From: Acidimicrobiales bacterium MED-G01
GTDB lineage: Bacteria; Actinomycetota; Acidimicrobiia; Acidimicrobiales; Poriferisodalaceae
DNA length: 56,010 bases
Assembly: GCA_002457435.1 (NCBI GenBank)
Contig: NTLA01000013.1
Location: 1-56,010, forward strand
Direction: 5' to 3'
In this document: positions 1 through 8,805 of the stretch, piece by piece
Layout: every line of letters begins with the position of its first letter
How positions within the stretch are numbered: position 1 is the first letter of the stretch
Program-made: the position numbers and the translations under genes
The notes under the pieces: model-generated
Database searches by the model: none
Seen by the model: only the letters and a program-made list of their open reading frames with translations
Told to the model about the DNA's origin: nothing

Positions 1-1095
1 AATCATCACCCGATCATGGCGGAGGTTGGAAACAATGTCACCCTCGTCCATTACGTGTTGGATACAGATTGTTTTTTTCCCGTCGGGGGCGGTCAGAACG
101 TGACGAACAGCTTCCGGGGCCGTAATACCGAGTTCAGCAGCTATGTCGACAAGCATGCGACCTTCGTAATGTCGAAACGCTGGGCAGGATGCCAATTGAA
201 TAGCTTGAGCTAGTTCAGGGTTTGGGTTGTCAATATCGAAATATTGAACCATTGGCCCACTACCTGCGGTATAGGGATATACGTCAAGCGTCACCTCGGC
301 TCCCGCTGCTACCGCCGCATCGACTTTGGCCAGGGATTCTTCGACTTTGCCCCAGTTTCTTTTACCTGCGGCTTTGTGATGGCTGATTTGAACAGCCACT
401 CCAGCTTTCGTTCCGATTTCTAATGCTTCGTCAACTGCTTCAAGGAGATGATCATTTTCGTTGCGCATGTGTGTCGCGTAGATCCCGTCAAACGGTGCGA
501 CTATTTTGGCCAGTTCGAGGATTTCGTCTGTGTCTGACCATCGTCCTGGTCTGTAAACAAGACCAGTTGAAAAGCCGCACGCACCCTGTTCCATTGCCAG
601 CTCGACGTGTTGCTGCATCCGCTCAAGCTCCTGATCATCAGGGGCCCGGCGTTCGTTACCCATTTCCAAGGATCGGATGGTGTTGTGTCCAACAAGCATC
701 ATGGCGTTAAGCGCAGGGCCAGAACTTTCTACATTTTGGCGATAGCCCTCAAGGTCACTCCAATTCGCTTGAACTCCTGACAGATCTAGCGTGTTTTCCC
801 CAGGGACAGCCGGAATCGCGGAAAACCCGCAGTTCCCCACGACAACGCTGGTGCACCCTTGAGAAATTTTGAAGGCCATATCAGGGTGCTGGAGTAGGGC
901 GCCGTCGTCATGGGTATGTACGTCCACGAAACCCGGCGCTAACACCAGGCCCGTTGCGTCAACTTCGACTGCAGCGGCACTTGATGAGGAGCCAACCTCG
1001 CTGATGTGACCATCCTCGATTGTCACGTCGCCGGTGAATCGTTGCGCCCCGGTGCCGTCGATTATTGTCGCGTTTCGGATAACGGTGTCGGCCAT
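1..1095 (-). CDS. N-acyl-D-amino-acid deacylase (D-aminoacylase family), 3' end cut off by the window
   Basis: Reading the minus strand from an ATG at 1095 gives 365 open codons running off the left edge, so the C-terminus is missing. The N-terminus (MADTVIRNATIIDGTG) is typical of amidohydrolases. VDVHTHDDG supplies the HxH zinc ligands near residue 60, and VVVGNCGFS carries the cysteine that bridges metal in D-aminoacylases. ATHMRNE and SHHKAAGKRNWGK follow in the expected order. The family hydrolyses N-acyl-D-amino acids, or related N-acyl and ureido compounds, in the cytoplasm. Its start is only about 60 bp from the divergent GMC oxidoreductase, so the two may share a promoter region. Family assignment is firm; the exact substrate is not. 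Confidence 0.9.
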   Translation of the reverse strand, partial: MADTVIRNATIIDGTGAQRFTGDVTIEDGHISEVGSSSSAAAVEVDATGLVLAPGFVDVHTHDDGALLQHPDMAFKISQGCTSVVVGNCGFSAIPAVPGENTLDLSGVQANWSDLEGYRQNVESSGPALNAMMLVGHNTIRSLEMGNERRAPDDQELERMQQHVELAMEQGACGFSTGLVYRPGRWSDTDEILELAKIVAPFDGIYATHMRNENDHLLEAVDEALEIGTKAGVAVQISHHKAAGKRNWGKVEESLAKVDAAVAAGAEVTLDVYPYTAGSGPMVQYFDIDNPNPELAQAIQLASCPAFRHYEGRMLVDIAAELGITAPEAVRHVLTAPDGKKTICIQHVMDEGDIVSNLRHDRVMI

Positions 1096-1158
1096 TGCGA
1101 GAGCCTAGAACAACTGGTCGGCATGCTATGGATGCGTTGGGCTACTAGCGTCACCTTG

Positions 1159-2703
1159 GTGGTTAGCGAGCAGAATTACGACATCATCGTCATAGGGGCT
1201 GGTGCATCTGGTGCTCCGCTAGCAGCTCGCGCTAGTGAAGACCCGAACAGGCATGTCTTGTTGTTGGAAGCTGGGCCTGACTATCAGGACCTCGCCGATA
1301 CACCAGCTGATTTGCGTAACGGCCATCACAACAGCCTCATTGATCATGATTGGCGGCTCGAATATTCACCTACCGAACGACGCCCAGGTCAGCCTCTTCC
1401 GCGAGGAAGGGTAACTGGAGGGTCAAGTGCGGTTAACACGTGCATCTTCTTGCGCGGTGTCCCCGAAGATTATGACGATTGGTCCGATCGAGGTAACCCA
1501 GAATGGAGATGGGAGAACGTACTGAAGACCTTCTGTCGACTCGAACGTGACCTTGACTTCGGAGACGAGGATCATCACGGCGATGCAGGACCGATAACGG
1601 TGAGGAGGTATCCCCACGAAGAGCTCACTGAATTGCAGCAAGCGTTCCTTGCGACAGCTGATGAACTCGGTTTTCCTGAATGCCCCGATCAGAATCATCC
1701 ATCGGCGTGGGGATCAGGCCCTCAGCCGATGAATAAGCTGGGTCAGCTTCGCGTTTCAACCGCCTCGGCCTACCTGGCTCCGGCACGGTTACGTCCCAAT
1801 CTTGAGATTCGGGGAGGCTGCCACACTGACCGACTCATAATCGAGAAGGGACGAGTTGGAGGTGTGGAAGTCATAGGTCCAGACGGATCGGTCCACCGAA
1901 TTCGAGCGAAATTGGTAGTTCTGTGCGCAGGAGCCATTCACACTCCGGGGATTCTTTTGCGATCTGGTGTAGGTCCGCCAGAAGACCTACTGCGAATGGG
2001 TATCGACGTCACCGCTGATGTAGCGGCGGTGGGACGCAACTTGTCGGACCACCCTGCTTTGTTCGTTCTGTGCAGGCCAACTCACCCTGAGCTAGTGGCG
2101 ACTGATCAGCCGATCATCCAAACAATTTTGAGGTACACAGCGCCTAATAGCCTCCATCGTGCTGATTTACAGCTTGAGCAGCTGACCTTCGCGGGGAGAG
2201 ACAACCTTCCTTATTTCGGAGTTGCTGCTGCACTCGAACAAGTTGATGGGGTGGGCGAACTGCTCTTCCCTAGTGCTGACCCCTTTGCTGCTCCGACAAT
2301 CAGATCTCGGTTTTGTGAGGTCTCTCGAGATGCCGAACGTCTCGCTGACTGCTTTCTGGATGCTTTACGCTTCACCGAGACTGGCCCTCTCGGCTCGGTG
2401 ACAGACGAGGTCGTATTCCCTGACATGAACAGGGTCACAGATCGAGACGACGTTATTGCTCTACTGCGGCGTTTTGCCGCTTCCGGGTATCACCCGTGCG
2501 GAACTGCCCGAATGGGCCCAGCTGACGACCCCAACTCGGTCGTCGACCAATACGGTAGATGTCACGCTATCGACGGTTTAGTTGTGGCCGATGCTTCAAT
2601 CTTTCCGACTGTGCCGAGGGCCAACACAAACCCAACTTCAATCATGGTGGGAGAAACAATCGGCGAGTGGCTGAGAACTGAACCCAGTCGCTACGGCCTA
2701 TGA
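1159..2703 (+). CDS. GMC-family FAD oxidoreductase (choline dehydrogenase/alcohol oxidase-like)
   Basis: With a GTG start at 1159 the protein has 514 residues. The FAD-binding GAGASG motif lies at 13-18, followed by LLLEAGPD, the GMC signature GRVTGGSSAVNT, and a C-terminal HPCGTARMG holding the probable active-site histidine, then DASIFPTVPRANTNP with the paired asparagine. These define the glucose-methanol-choline family, which oxidises alcohols to aldehydes or ketones using FAD. The open frame extends upstream to 1006, but that would put 90 bp antisense inside the deacylase gene and add residues unlike the family. An ATG at 1132 is another possible start. The stop overlaps the next gene by 4 bp (ATGA), so the two are probably cotranscribed. 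Substrate unknown. Confidence 0.88.
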   Translation: MVSEQNYDIIVIGAGASGAPLAARASEDPNRHVLLLEAGPDYQDLADTPADLRNGHHNSLIDHDWRLEYSPTERRPGQPLPRGRVTGGSSAVNTCIFLRGVPEDYDDWSDRGNPEWRWENVLKTFCRLERDLDFGDEDHHGDAGPITVRRYPHEELTELQQAFLATADELGFPECPDQNHPSAWGSGPQPMNKLGQLRVSTASAYLAPARLRPNLEIRGGCHTDRLIIEKGRVGGVEVIGPDGSVHRIRAKLVVLCAGAIHTPGILLRSGVGPPEDLLRMGIDVTADVAAVGRNLSDHPALFVLCRPTHPELVATDQPIIQTILRYTAPNSLHRADLQLEQLTFAGRDNLPYFGVAAALEQVDGVGELLFPSADPFAAPTIRSRFCEVSRDAERLADCFLDALRFTETGPLGSVTDEVVFPDMNRVTDRDDVIALLRRFAASGYHPCGTARMGPADDPNSVVDQYGRCHAIDGLVVADASIFPTVPRANTNPTSIMVGETIGEWLRTEPSRYGL

Positions 2704-3512
2704 GTCATCGTCCTCTCATCGAGGATGTGGCATTGATCGCCACTGACTTTGACGGCACTCTCCTCGGGGTGGATCGAAAGATATCTGAGAGAACCCGGAC
2801 AATTTTGGCGCGCCTCGCAGAGTTAGATCTTGAATTCGTGGTCGTCACAGGACGACCACCGAGATACTGCACATCGATTCCTGCTCAGACAGGGATTCCG
2901 ACCACATTGATATGCGCCAATGGCGCGATGGCATACGAACCTTCGACTGGTCTCAGCACTCAGTTCGCGACTCTCGACTTGGACGACGCTACGGACCTTT
3001 TGACAGAAATAAGGAGGGCCCATCCAAATGCTGGCTTTTGTGTCGAAATGGGCGACGACTTCGTCGCTGAGCGCAGATGGCTTGAACTCGCGTCACGGCC
3101 AGTAGATAGCAATATTTCTGATGTGATTCCCTTACTTGATAAGAGAGTTCACAAGTTACTCGTGAACGTGCCGAACCTTTCGGCTGATGAAACGTCGGCT
3201 CTTATCAACCCGGTTGTAGGGGACCGAGCAAACATCATGCATGCAGGACTTCAGTTTGTTGAGCTAATGCCTCCCGGGGTCGATAAAGCTTTTGGGCTCG
3301 AAAGGCTCTGTGAACAAAGACAAATAAACGCAAAACAAATACTCGCCTTCGGTGACATGCCCAACGATGACGCGATGCTCAAAGCCGCTGGTTGGGGGGT
3401 AGCGGTAGCCAATGCTCATCCCGATACTTTGCGAGCGGCTGATGAGGTGACCGATTCAAATGTCGATAATGGGGTCGCCAAGGTTCTGGAAGAAATGTTG
3501 GATCTTAGCTGA
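2700..3512 (+). CDS. Cof-type HAD-superfamily phosphatase
   Basis: A 270-residue HAD hydrolase of the Cof/YidA type. Motif I is DFDGTLL with nucleophile Asp16 and acid-base Asp18. Motif II is in VVTGRPP near residue 50. A lysine precedes motif IV, GDMPNDDAML, at 218-227, where the acidic residues bind Mg2+. The large cap between motifs II and III is typical of class IIB HADs, which dephosphorylate sugar phosphates, pyridoxal phosphate or flavin mononucleotide. It overlaps the GMC stop by 4 bp (ATGA) and its 3' end overlaps the convergent dapE by 8 bp. Substrate cannot be predicted from sequence. Confidence 0.88.
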   Translation: MSHRPLIEDVALIATDFDGTLLGVDRKISERTRTILARLAELDLEFVVVTGRPPRYCTSIPAQTGIPTTLICANGAMAYEPSTGLSTQFATLDLDDATDLLTEIRRAHPNAGFCVEMGDDFVAERRWLELASRPVDSNISDVIPLLDKRVHKLLVNVPNLSADETSALINPVVGDRANIMHAGLQFVELMPPGVDKAFGLERLCEQRQINAKQILAFGDMPNDDAMLKAAGWGVAVANAHPDTLRAADEVTDSNVDNGVAKVLEEMLDLS

Positions 3513-4560
3513 GACCTTCATTGACTAAATTTAGGAGAGCAGCGTGCACGAGTTCTATCTCGCGGCGTTCAACAAATTCGCCTTGGGTGTGGGCTATCGA
3601 AGCGTCCCCTGCGCCGAAATTCGATGCTGGTATCCCATTTACGGCGAAACGTGCGACATCGGTCCATCCAAGCTTTGCTCTGACCTCAAGGTTGTTACGG
3701 GTTATGAGTTGGCGCAGTAACGGGTGGGTCAGCGCAGGCATAGCGGGTTGTGAATGATCGTCAATTAACAGCTGGTCGAAGTCACCTAATAGTTCTGCGA
3801 CGTGCTCTTCTGCTTCTCCCGGAGTGCGGTCCGGCGCATACCGGTAGTTGACGGTCAGGGTCGCTTCGTCAGGGACAACATTCCCCGCGACGCCGGCTTC
3901 CACATATACCGCCTGCATTGCTTCGCGATACTCGCAGCCGTCCACAACAGGCCGACGGCCTTCATACTGTTCTAACGCTCGCAAAATAGGCCCGAGCCGA
4001 TGTATCGCGTTTCGTCCCTTCCAGGGGCGCGCTGTGTGAGCCCGTTCACCTTCGTACAACGCCTTAACTCTGAGGGTTCCCTGACAACCTGCTTCGATAG
4101 CAGCAGACGTTGGTTCCCCGAGAAGCGCTACATCACCATCAACGAGCTGGGGATGGGTTTCAAATAGGTGGCTCAGCCCGTTGTATTGCGCAGCTACTTC
4201 TTCGCAGGGATAGAACACGAACGTCACATCGACTGCTGGCTCATCGACTGCGAGGGCAGTCGCCAACTGAGCTGCCAGTCCCCCTTTCATATCGCAGGCA
4301 CCTAACCCATAGAGCCGGTTTCCCTCGATGCGGGCTTGCTGGTTTCCGTTCGCTGGGACTGTGTCGAGATGACCGGCGATCACTAAGCGATGTTCGTTGT
4401 TTAGGTCAGATCGCGCAATGACGCTGTCACCTACTCGATCCACTGCCAAGTTTGAACCATCTCTCAACCGTCGCTCAAACAGGTCGGCTAAAGCCGTCTC
4501 TTCGTGACTTTCCGATGGAATGTCGACTAGCTCCGCAGCGAGGTCAAGGAGATCAATCAC
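3505..4560 (-). CDS. dapE: Succinyl-diaminopimelate desuccinylase
   Basis: A 351-residue M20 metallopeptidase-fold protein. Zinc-site residues are visible as AGHLDTVP (His64, Asp66), GLGACDMKGG (Asp90), the CEE pair (Glu120/121), GEPT (Glu149) and a C-terminal AHTQGE histidine. The lid domain contains AHTARPWKGRNAIH. DapE hydrolyses N-succinyl-LL-diaminopimelate to LL-diaminopimelate and succinate in the lysine/peptidoglycan pathway. It lies 33 bp after dapC, its immediate pathway predecessor, which separates it from other M20 deacylases such as ArgE. The 3' end overlaps the convergent HAD gene by 8 bp. Confidence 0.92.
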   Translation of the reverse strand: MIDLLDLAAELVDIPSESHEETALADLFERRLRDGSNLAVDRVGDSVIARSDLNNEHRLVIAGHLDTVPANGNQQARIEGNRLYGLGACDMKGGLAAQLATALAVDEPAVDVTFVFYPCEEVAAQYNGLSHLFETHPQLVDGDVALLGEPTSAAIEAGCQGTLRVKALYEGERAHTARPWKGRNAIHRLGPILRALEQYEGRRPVVDGCEYREAMQAVYVEAGVAGNVVPDEATLTVNYRYAPDRTPGEAEEHVAELLGDFDQLLIDDHSQPAMPALTHPLLRQLITRNNLEVRAKLGWTDVARFAVNGIPASNFGAGDASIAHTQGEFVERREIELVHAALLNLVNEGLS

Positions 4561-4593
4561 TCCTCCAAGGGTACGGTTTGATGCTCGAGTGAC

Positions 4594-5715
4594 CTAGCTC
4601 ATACCCAATCGCTGTTCTAACAACTGAATTCGTTCATCACTTTGAACAGCAGCTATACGGACGTATCCGTCGCCAAGGGGTCCATAGAATTCCCCGGGCG
4701 ATGCCAATAATCCGATGTCTTCCAGAAGGCGTTCTACGAAGGCCCATGCATTTCCTTCGGGCGCTGGGACCCACAGATAGAAACCTCCTCGAGGCAACGG
4801 AGCTTCTACACCCATATTGGAGAGAATGTTCGACAAACGATTGAGCCGATTCCAGTAGGTCTCGCGTTGTTTTTCTACGTGGTCTTGGTCCGACAGAGCA
4901 GCAACTGCAGCAGCTTGCGCCGGGCCTGGAACCATGAATCCGGCGTGTTTACGGACCTCTCGTAAATAATTAACTAAGTCCGGGTCGCCCGCATAGAAGC
5001 CAGCCCTAAGTCCAGCGAGGTTTGAGCGTTTCGACAAGGAATGCACTGATACGACACCGTGGGTGCCTGAGGACAGGATGGTTCGGGGCGAACCATCCCA
5101 AGTGAATTCGCAATAACATTCGTCACTGAAGACTGGGATCTGATTGGTTCGTCCCCATGTTGCTGCGGCATCTAAATCATCTAAGCCCCCTGCGGGATTC
5201 CCTGGGGTATTGACCCATAGAAGAAGAGCCCGAGCTCGGTCTTCTTCAGAAACTGCCTCGAGTTGGATTGACCAGTTTTCGTCTACCGGGACAGCTACGG
5301 ATCGACATCCGGCGAGAGTGGCCCCCATCTCATAACTCGGATAACTGACCGCTGGGTACAACACTGTGTCGCGATTGGGATTGCGCAATTTCATCCAATG
5401 AGGAAGGCCAGCCACGAATTCCTTCGTTCCTACTGCTGCAGCAATTTCAGTAGCGGGGTCGATCTCGCAACCGAAGCGGTTCAGTACCCAAGAGGCAATC
5501 TCTTCTCGAAAGGCAACGGTCCCGATTGATGGTGGGTAGCTACGTTCCATGTCAGAGTTAGCTAATGCTTCAACAACTTGCTTGGGTGGAGCGTCAATCG
5601 GGGTACCTATTGAGCAGTCAACTATTCCACCTTCGTGATGGTCAGCGAGCGGTTTTAACTCGTCGAGCCGGTCGTAGGGGTAAGGAGGTGGCTGAAAGCC
5701 TTCTTCGTCTCTCAT
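4594..5715 (-). CDS. dapC: N-succinyl-diaminopimelate aminotransferase
   Basis: A 373-residue class I/II PLP aminotransferase. The N-terminal QPPPYPYDRL is a recognisable feature of actinobacterial DapC. NTPGNPAGG and SDECYCEF supply PLP-pocket residues, and SLSKRSNLAGLRAGF contains the Schiff-base lysine (Lys229). DapC converts N-succinyl-2-amino-6-ketopimelate to N-succinyl-LL-diaminopimelate with glutamate as donor. The start overlaps the hflX stop by 3 nucleotides (ATGA arrangement), and dapE follows, so an hflX-dapC-dapE transcription unit is likely. Confidence 0.9.
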   Translation of the reverse strand: MRDEEGFQPPPYPYDRLDELKPLADHHEGGIVDCSIGTPIDAPPKQVVEALANSDMERSYPPSIGTVAFREEIASWVLNRFGCEIDPATEIAAAVGTKEFVAGLPHWMKLRNPNRDTVLYPAVSYPSYEMGATLAGCRSVAVPVDENWSIQLEAVSEEDRARALLLWVNTPGNPAGGLDDLDAAATWGRTNQIPVFSDECYCEFTWDGSPRTILSSGTHGVVSVHSLSKRSNLAGLRAGFYAGDPDLVNYLREVRKHAGFMVPGPAQAAAVAALSDQDHVEKQRETYWNRLNRLSNILSNMGVEAPLPRGGFYLWVPAPEGNAWAFVERLLEDIGLLASPGEFYGPLGDGYVRIAAVQSDERIQLLEQRLGMS

Positions 5716-7073
5716 CTCGTTTCCTCGGAACTAGTTGCATGGATGAATTCGGCTAGGAGATCCTGAGAAATTTCGTCTAAACGAGCTCGGATTCTGGCCC
5801 CGTCTTCCTTGTGTTCTTCCATCAGGACTTCACCCTCGCGGTGCACAGCTGCAATGACATCACCGCGACTCCATGGGATCAGCAAGTCAACTACCTCGGT
5901 CAAGCTTCGCAGGCGGCCGCCAACGGAAGAAAGAAGGTGTTCTAGGCCTTCACCGGTACGCGCCGACAGGGCAAGGGAACCTTCATGTCGGTGAAGGAGA
6001 TGTTGGAGACCTTCATCTTTAACTTGATCAGATTTGTTGAAAGCGATGAGTTCAGGTACGTCTCCAGCTCCGATGTCCCTTAACACTGAACGGACCGCCG
6101 TCATTTGGCCTTCCGGGTCGGGTCCGGCGCCGTCAACTACGTGGACAAGCAAATCTGCTTCAGCCACCTCTTCGAGAGTCGATTTAAACGCTTCGACTAA
6201 GCCGGTTGGAAGTTTTTGGATGAAACCAACGGTGTCGGTCATTAGTACGGTTTCGCCACCGGGTAATTGTAGACGGCGGGTCGTGGCGTCAAGAGTTGCG
6301 AAAAGTCGATCTTCTACGAGCACTCCAGCTCCGGTGAGGCGATTGAGCAGCGTTGATTTTCCGGCATTGGTGTATCCAACAATGGCCACCGTGTGAAAGC
6401 GGGAACGTCGTCGCGATTTTCGTTGATTTTTTCTTGTTCGCCTTAAACCGGATAAGTCTTTTTCCAGTTTTGCCAATCGTCGTTGAATTCTTCGTCGGTC
6501 TACTTCGAGCTGAGTTTCGCCTGGTCCACGCGTTCCTATACCTCCGCCCTGTTGGCTCAGCTGATTTCCTCTGCCGCGTAACCGCGGCAAGTTGTATTTG
6601 AGTTGGGCTAACTCAACTTGGGCCTTTCCTTCAAGGGTTGTCGCGTTCTGAGCGAAGATGTCGAGGATCACCGCCGTTCGGTCTAACGCTGTTCGTTTAA
6701 GGATCTTCTCTAGGTTGAATTGTTGGGCTGGACTGAGTTCGTCATCAAATACGACAGTGTCGGCATCTACCCCGTCTGAGGTCTCTTGAATCTCGGTTGC
6801 CTTACCTTTTCCGACGTATGTAGCCGGATCTGGGGCTTCTCGCTTTTGAATGACTCGGTCTACCGGGTCCGCACCTGCAGTATCAACCAGTTGAGCGAGT
6901 TCGTTGAGGTTCGCTTCCACCTGATCATCTGAAGCACCTGGGAGCTGAACTCCGACCAACACAATCTGTTCGCGAAAGGACCGATCGATTAGGCCTGTCG
7001 CTTCACCAGCAAATTCTCCGAAACCTCCGCGGTGGGTGGCGTCGTCAGTCGGGTCGTCGAAAGAATTTGTCAT
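5712..7073 (-). CDS. hflX: Ribosome-associated GTPase HflX
   Basis: A 453-residue protein with the HflX layout: an N-terminal nucleotide-binding domain (TYVGKGKA near residue 85, VVFDDELSPAQQFN), a basic coiled-coil linker with the hallmark GIGTRGPGETQLE at 178-190, and a G domain with Walker A GYTNAGKST at 233-241, DTVGFIQKLP (G3) and NKSD (G4). HflX splits or rescues stalled 70S ribosomes during stress. Start and stop overlap dapF and dapC in ATGA arrangements, indicating translational coupling in a dapF-hflX-dapC-dapE unit. The miaA-dapF-hflX order is conserved in Actinobacteria. Confidence 0.96.
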   Translation of the reverse strand: MTNSFDDPTDDATHRGGFGEFAGEATGLIDRSFREQIVLVGVQLPGASDDQVEANLNELAQLVDTAGADPVDRVIQKREAPDPATYVGKGKATEIQETSDGVDADTVVFDDELSPAQQFNLEKILKRTALDRTAVILDIFAQNATTLEGKAQVELAQLKYNLPRLRGRGNQLSQQGGGIGTRGPGETQLEVDRRRIQRRLAKLEKDLSGLRRTRKNQRKSRRRSRFHTVAIVGYTNAGKSTLLNRLTGAGVLVEDRLFATLDATTRRLQLPGGETVLMTDTVGFIQKLPTGLVEAFKSTLEEVAEADLLVHVVDGAGPDPEGQMTAVRSVLRDIGAGDVPELIAFNKSDQVKDEGLQHLLHRHEGSLALSARTGEGLEHLLSSVGGRLRSLTEVVDLLIPWSRGDVIAAVHREGEVLMEEHKEDGARIRARLDEISQDLLAEFIHATSSEETR

Positions 7074-7858
7074 ACGGAAATTTCGATAGCTCCGACATAT
7101 TCGGCAGGCCCGATCAATGTTGGTTCTTCACCTACAAGAACTTGAACCACTCCGCCTGGCATTTGGACTTGTACTTCTTGACCTACGAGACCCCATTGGT
7201 GAGCTCGAACGGCCGCTGCTGTCGCTCCAGTGCCACAGGCTTGGCTTATCCCCACTCCCCGCTCCCAAACCACCATGTCGATAGCGGTTAAGTCCTTATC
7301 GCTTACGGAGATCCATTCGATGTTGATTCCATCCGGATAGAAGGCCTCGTATCGAGCACCCAAATCTGTCATATCGACTGCTGAATGGTCATCTACCACC
7401 ACTACCAGGTGTGGGTTCCCAAGATCAGCGGTACCTACCATCGAATCTCGGAGATCTTTGCCTATTTCGTCATGAACTCCTGGACCCGGCCCCACTGCTC
7501 CCATGCCCACGGTGATTTGCGCCTTGGGGCCATCTCCGTCTATCGCAACGCGCCGACGTCCGCCAGCTGTGTCGATCTCGAGAGACACGGGACCGGTATC
7601 GTTCGCCATTGCATAGGCCTGGGCGAGACATCGGATGCCGTTACCACTCATCTCAGCGAAAGAACCATCTGAGTTGTGGAGCATCATAGAAAGGTCTGCA
7701 CCGTTGCTGCCCGGAAGGCCCAGTATCAAACCGTCTGCACCTATACCTGTGCGGCGGTCACACATTTGACTCGCAAGTTCGCTGATTCGCTCTGGTTCTT
7801 CACGCGTCAAGCAGATAAGAAAATCGTTTCCTAGACCGTGGTGTTTCGTTAGCTGCAT
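7070..7858 (-). CDS. dapF: Diaminopimelate epimerase
   Basis: A 262-residue protein starting MQLTKHHGLGNDF, the usual DapF N-terminus. The two catalytic cysteines are Cys77 (MSGNGIRCLAQA) and Cys208 (ACGTGATAA), which act as the acid/base pair interconverting LL- and meso-diaminopimelate without a cofactor. Length and both half-repeats match the family. It is the first gene of an overlapping run into hflX, with a 41-bp gap after miaA. Its product feeds both peptidoglycan and lysine synthesis. Confidence 0.96.
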   Translation of the reverse strand: MQLTKHHGLGNDFLICLTREEPERISELASQMCDRRTGIGADGLILGLPGSNGADLSMMLHNSDGSFAEMSGNGIRCLAQAYAMANDTGPVSLEIDTAGGRRRVAIDGDGPKAQITVGMGAVGPGPGVHDEIGKDLRDSMVGTADLGNPHLVVVVDDHSAVDMTDLGARYEAFYPDGINIEWISVSDKDLTAIDMVVWERGVGISQACGTGATAAAVRAHQWGLVGQEVQVQMPGGVVQVLVGEEPTLIGPAEYVGAIEISV

Positions 7859-7899
7859 AGAAGGCTCCTACACCATTGTCACAGTTCTTGACCGTATTC

Positions 7900-8805
7900 C
7901 TACGACGAAATTTCATTAATGACAGTGCCGAGTTGGTCACTGGGTACCCATTCCACGCGAGGGTCACGCTTAAACCAGCGTTGCTGCCGCCTCGCGAAGC
8001 GTTTCGTCCGCTGAATTGCTAAATCGAGGGCATCGGCGAACGACGTCTCCCCATGAATATGGGCCAACAGCTCCTTGTATCCAAGTGCTTGTCCCGCTGT
8101 CGTAGAGAGCTCGGTTTCTGTTAATGAGCGAACCTCTTCTAAGAAACCAGCGGCAATCTGGTCCTCGTAACGCTGCCGTATTCGTTCATCTAGCTCGCTA
8201 CGATCAATTTCGATTCCGACAATTCGATAGGGGACGTCGGGGTAGCTGTCTAAACCTGGACCAAAAGATGAGAACGGCTCGCCGGTTCCAATTGAGACTT
8301 CGAGTGCTCGGATTATTCGCCGACGGTTGGTGTTCTCCATTCGTGCTGCACCTACCGGGTCAAGTTCTTTGAGTCGCTTATGGAGCGCCTCGGTGTCATG
8401 CTCCTCATCTAGTTGCGACGCTATTTGAGTGAACCGTGGAGGAGGGGTCAGCCGATCAACGATCGCCCGCACGTAGAGCCCTGTACCTCCGACAAGCACC
8501 GGGACCCCATCTCGTTCCTCAATGTCTCTCCGTACAGAGTCGTGAGCTTGCTGAAAGTCAACGAGGGTGAAACTTTCGCTGGGTTCAACTAGGTCAATTA
8601 AGTGATGAGGAGTTTCGAGCTGCTCTTCAATGGTTGGCTTAGCAGTACCGATATTCATCTTGCGGTACACCTGCATTGAGTCAATCGATAACAACTCAAC
8701 TCCACGAACCCGTCGAGCGATTTCTAATGCGAACGCGGATTTACCGCAAGCAGTTGGCCCTACGACAACTATCGGGCTCTTTTGCAGTTGCGCACGCGTA
8801 GTCAG
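7900..8805 (-). CDS. miaA: tRNA dimethylallyltransferase, apparent CTG start
   Basis: MiaA transfers a dimethylallyl group to N6 of A37 in tRNAs reading UNN codons, before MiaB acts. The Walker A motif GPTACGKS is encoded upstream of the first ordinary start (a TTG at 8694), so the gene must begin further up. Between the in-frame region at the miaB end and Walker A, the frame holds no ATG, GTG or TTG. The candidates are CTG at 8805, whose CTGA overlaps the miaB stop by 4 bp, or CTG at 8787. From 8805 the protein is 301 residues, near the normal MiaA length of about 300. Downstream, IDSMQVYRKMNIGTAKP, LVGGTGLYVRA and QQRWFKRDPRVEW fit the family. A sequence error near the start cannot be excluded. 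Confidence 0.92.
   Translation of the reverse strand: MTTRAQLQKSPIVVVGPTACGKSAFALEIARRVRGVELLSIDSMQVYRKMNIGTAKPTIEEQLETPHHLIDLVEPSESFTLVDFQQAHDSVRRDIEERDGVPVLVGGTGLYVRAIVDRLTPPPRFTQIASQLDEEHDTEALHKRLKELDPVGAARMENTNRRRIIRALEVSIGTGEPFSSFGPGLDSYPDVPYRIVGIEIDRSELDERIRQRYEDQIAAGFLEEVRSLTETELSTTAGQALGYKELLAHIHGETSFADALDLAIQRTKRFARRQQRWFKRDPRVEWVPSDQLGTVINEISS

Noticed and set aside
1006-1158. Upstream in-frame extension of the GMC oxidoreductase
   Set aside because: Its first 90 bp lie antisense within the deacylase gene, and its residues do not resemble the family, which starts close to the FAD motif.
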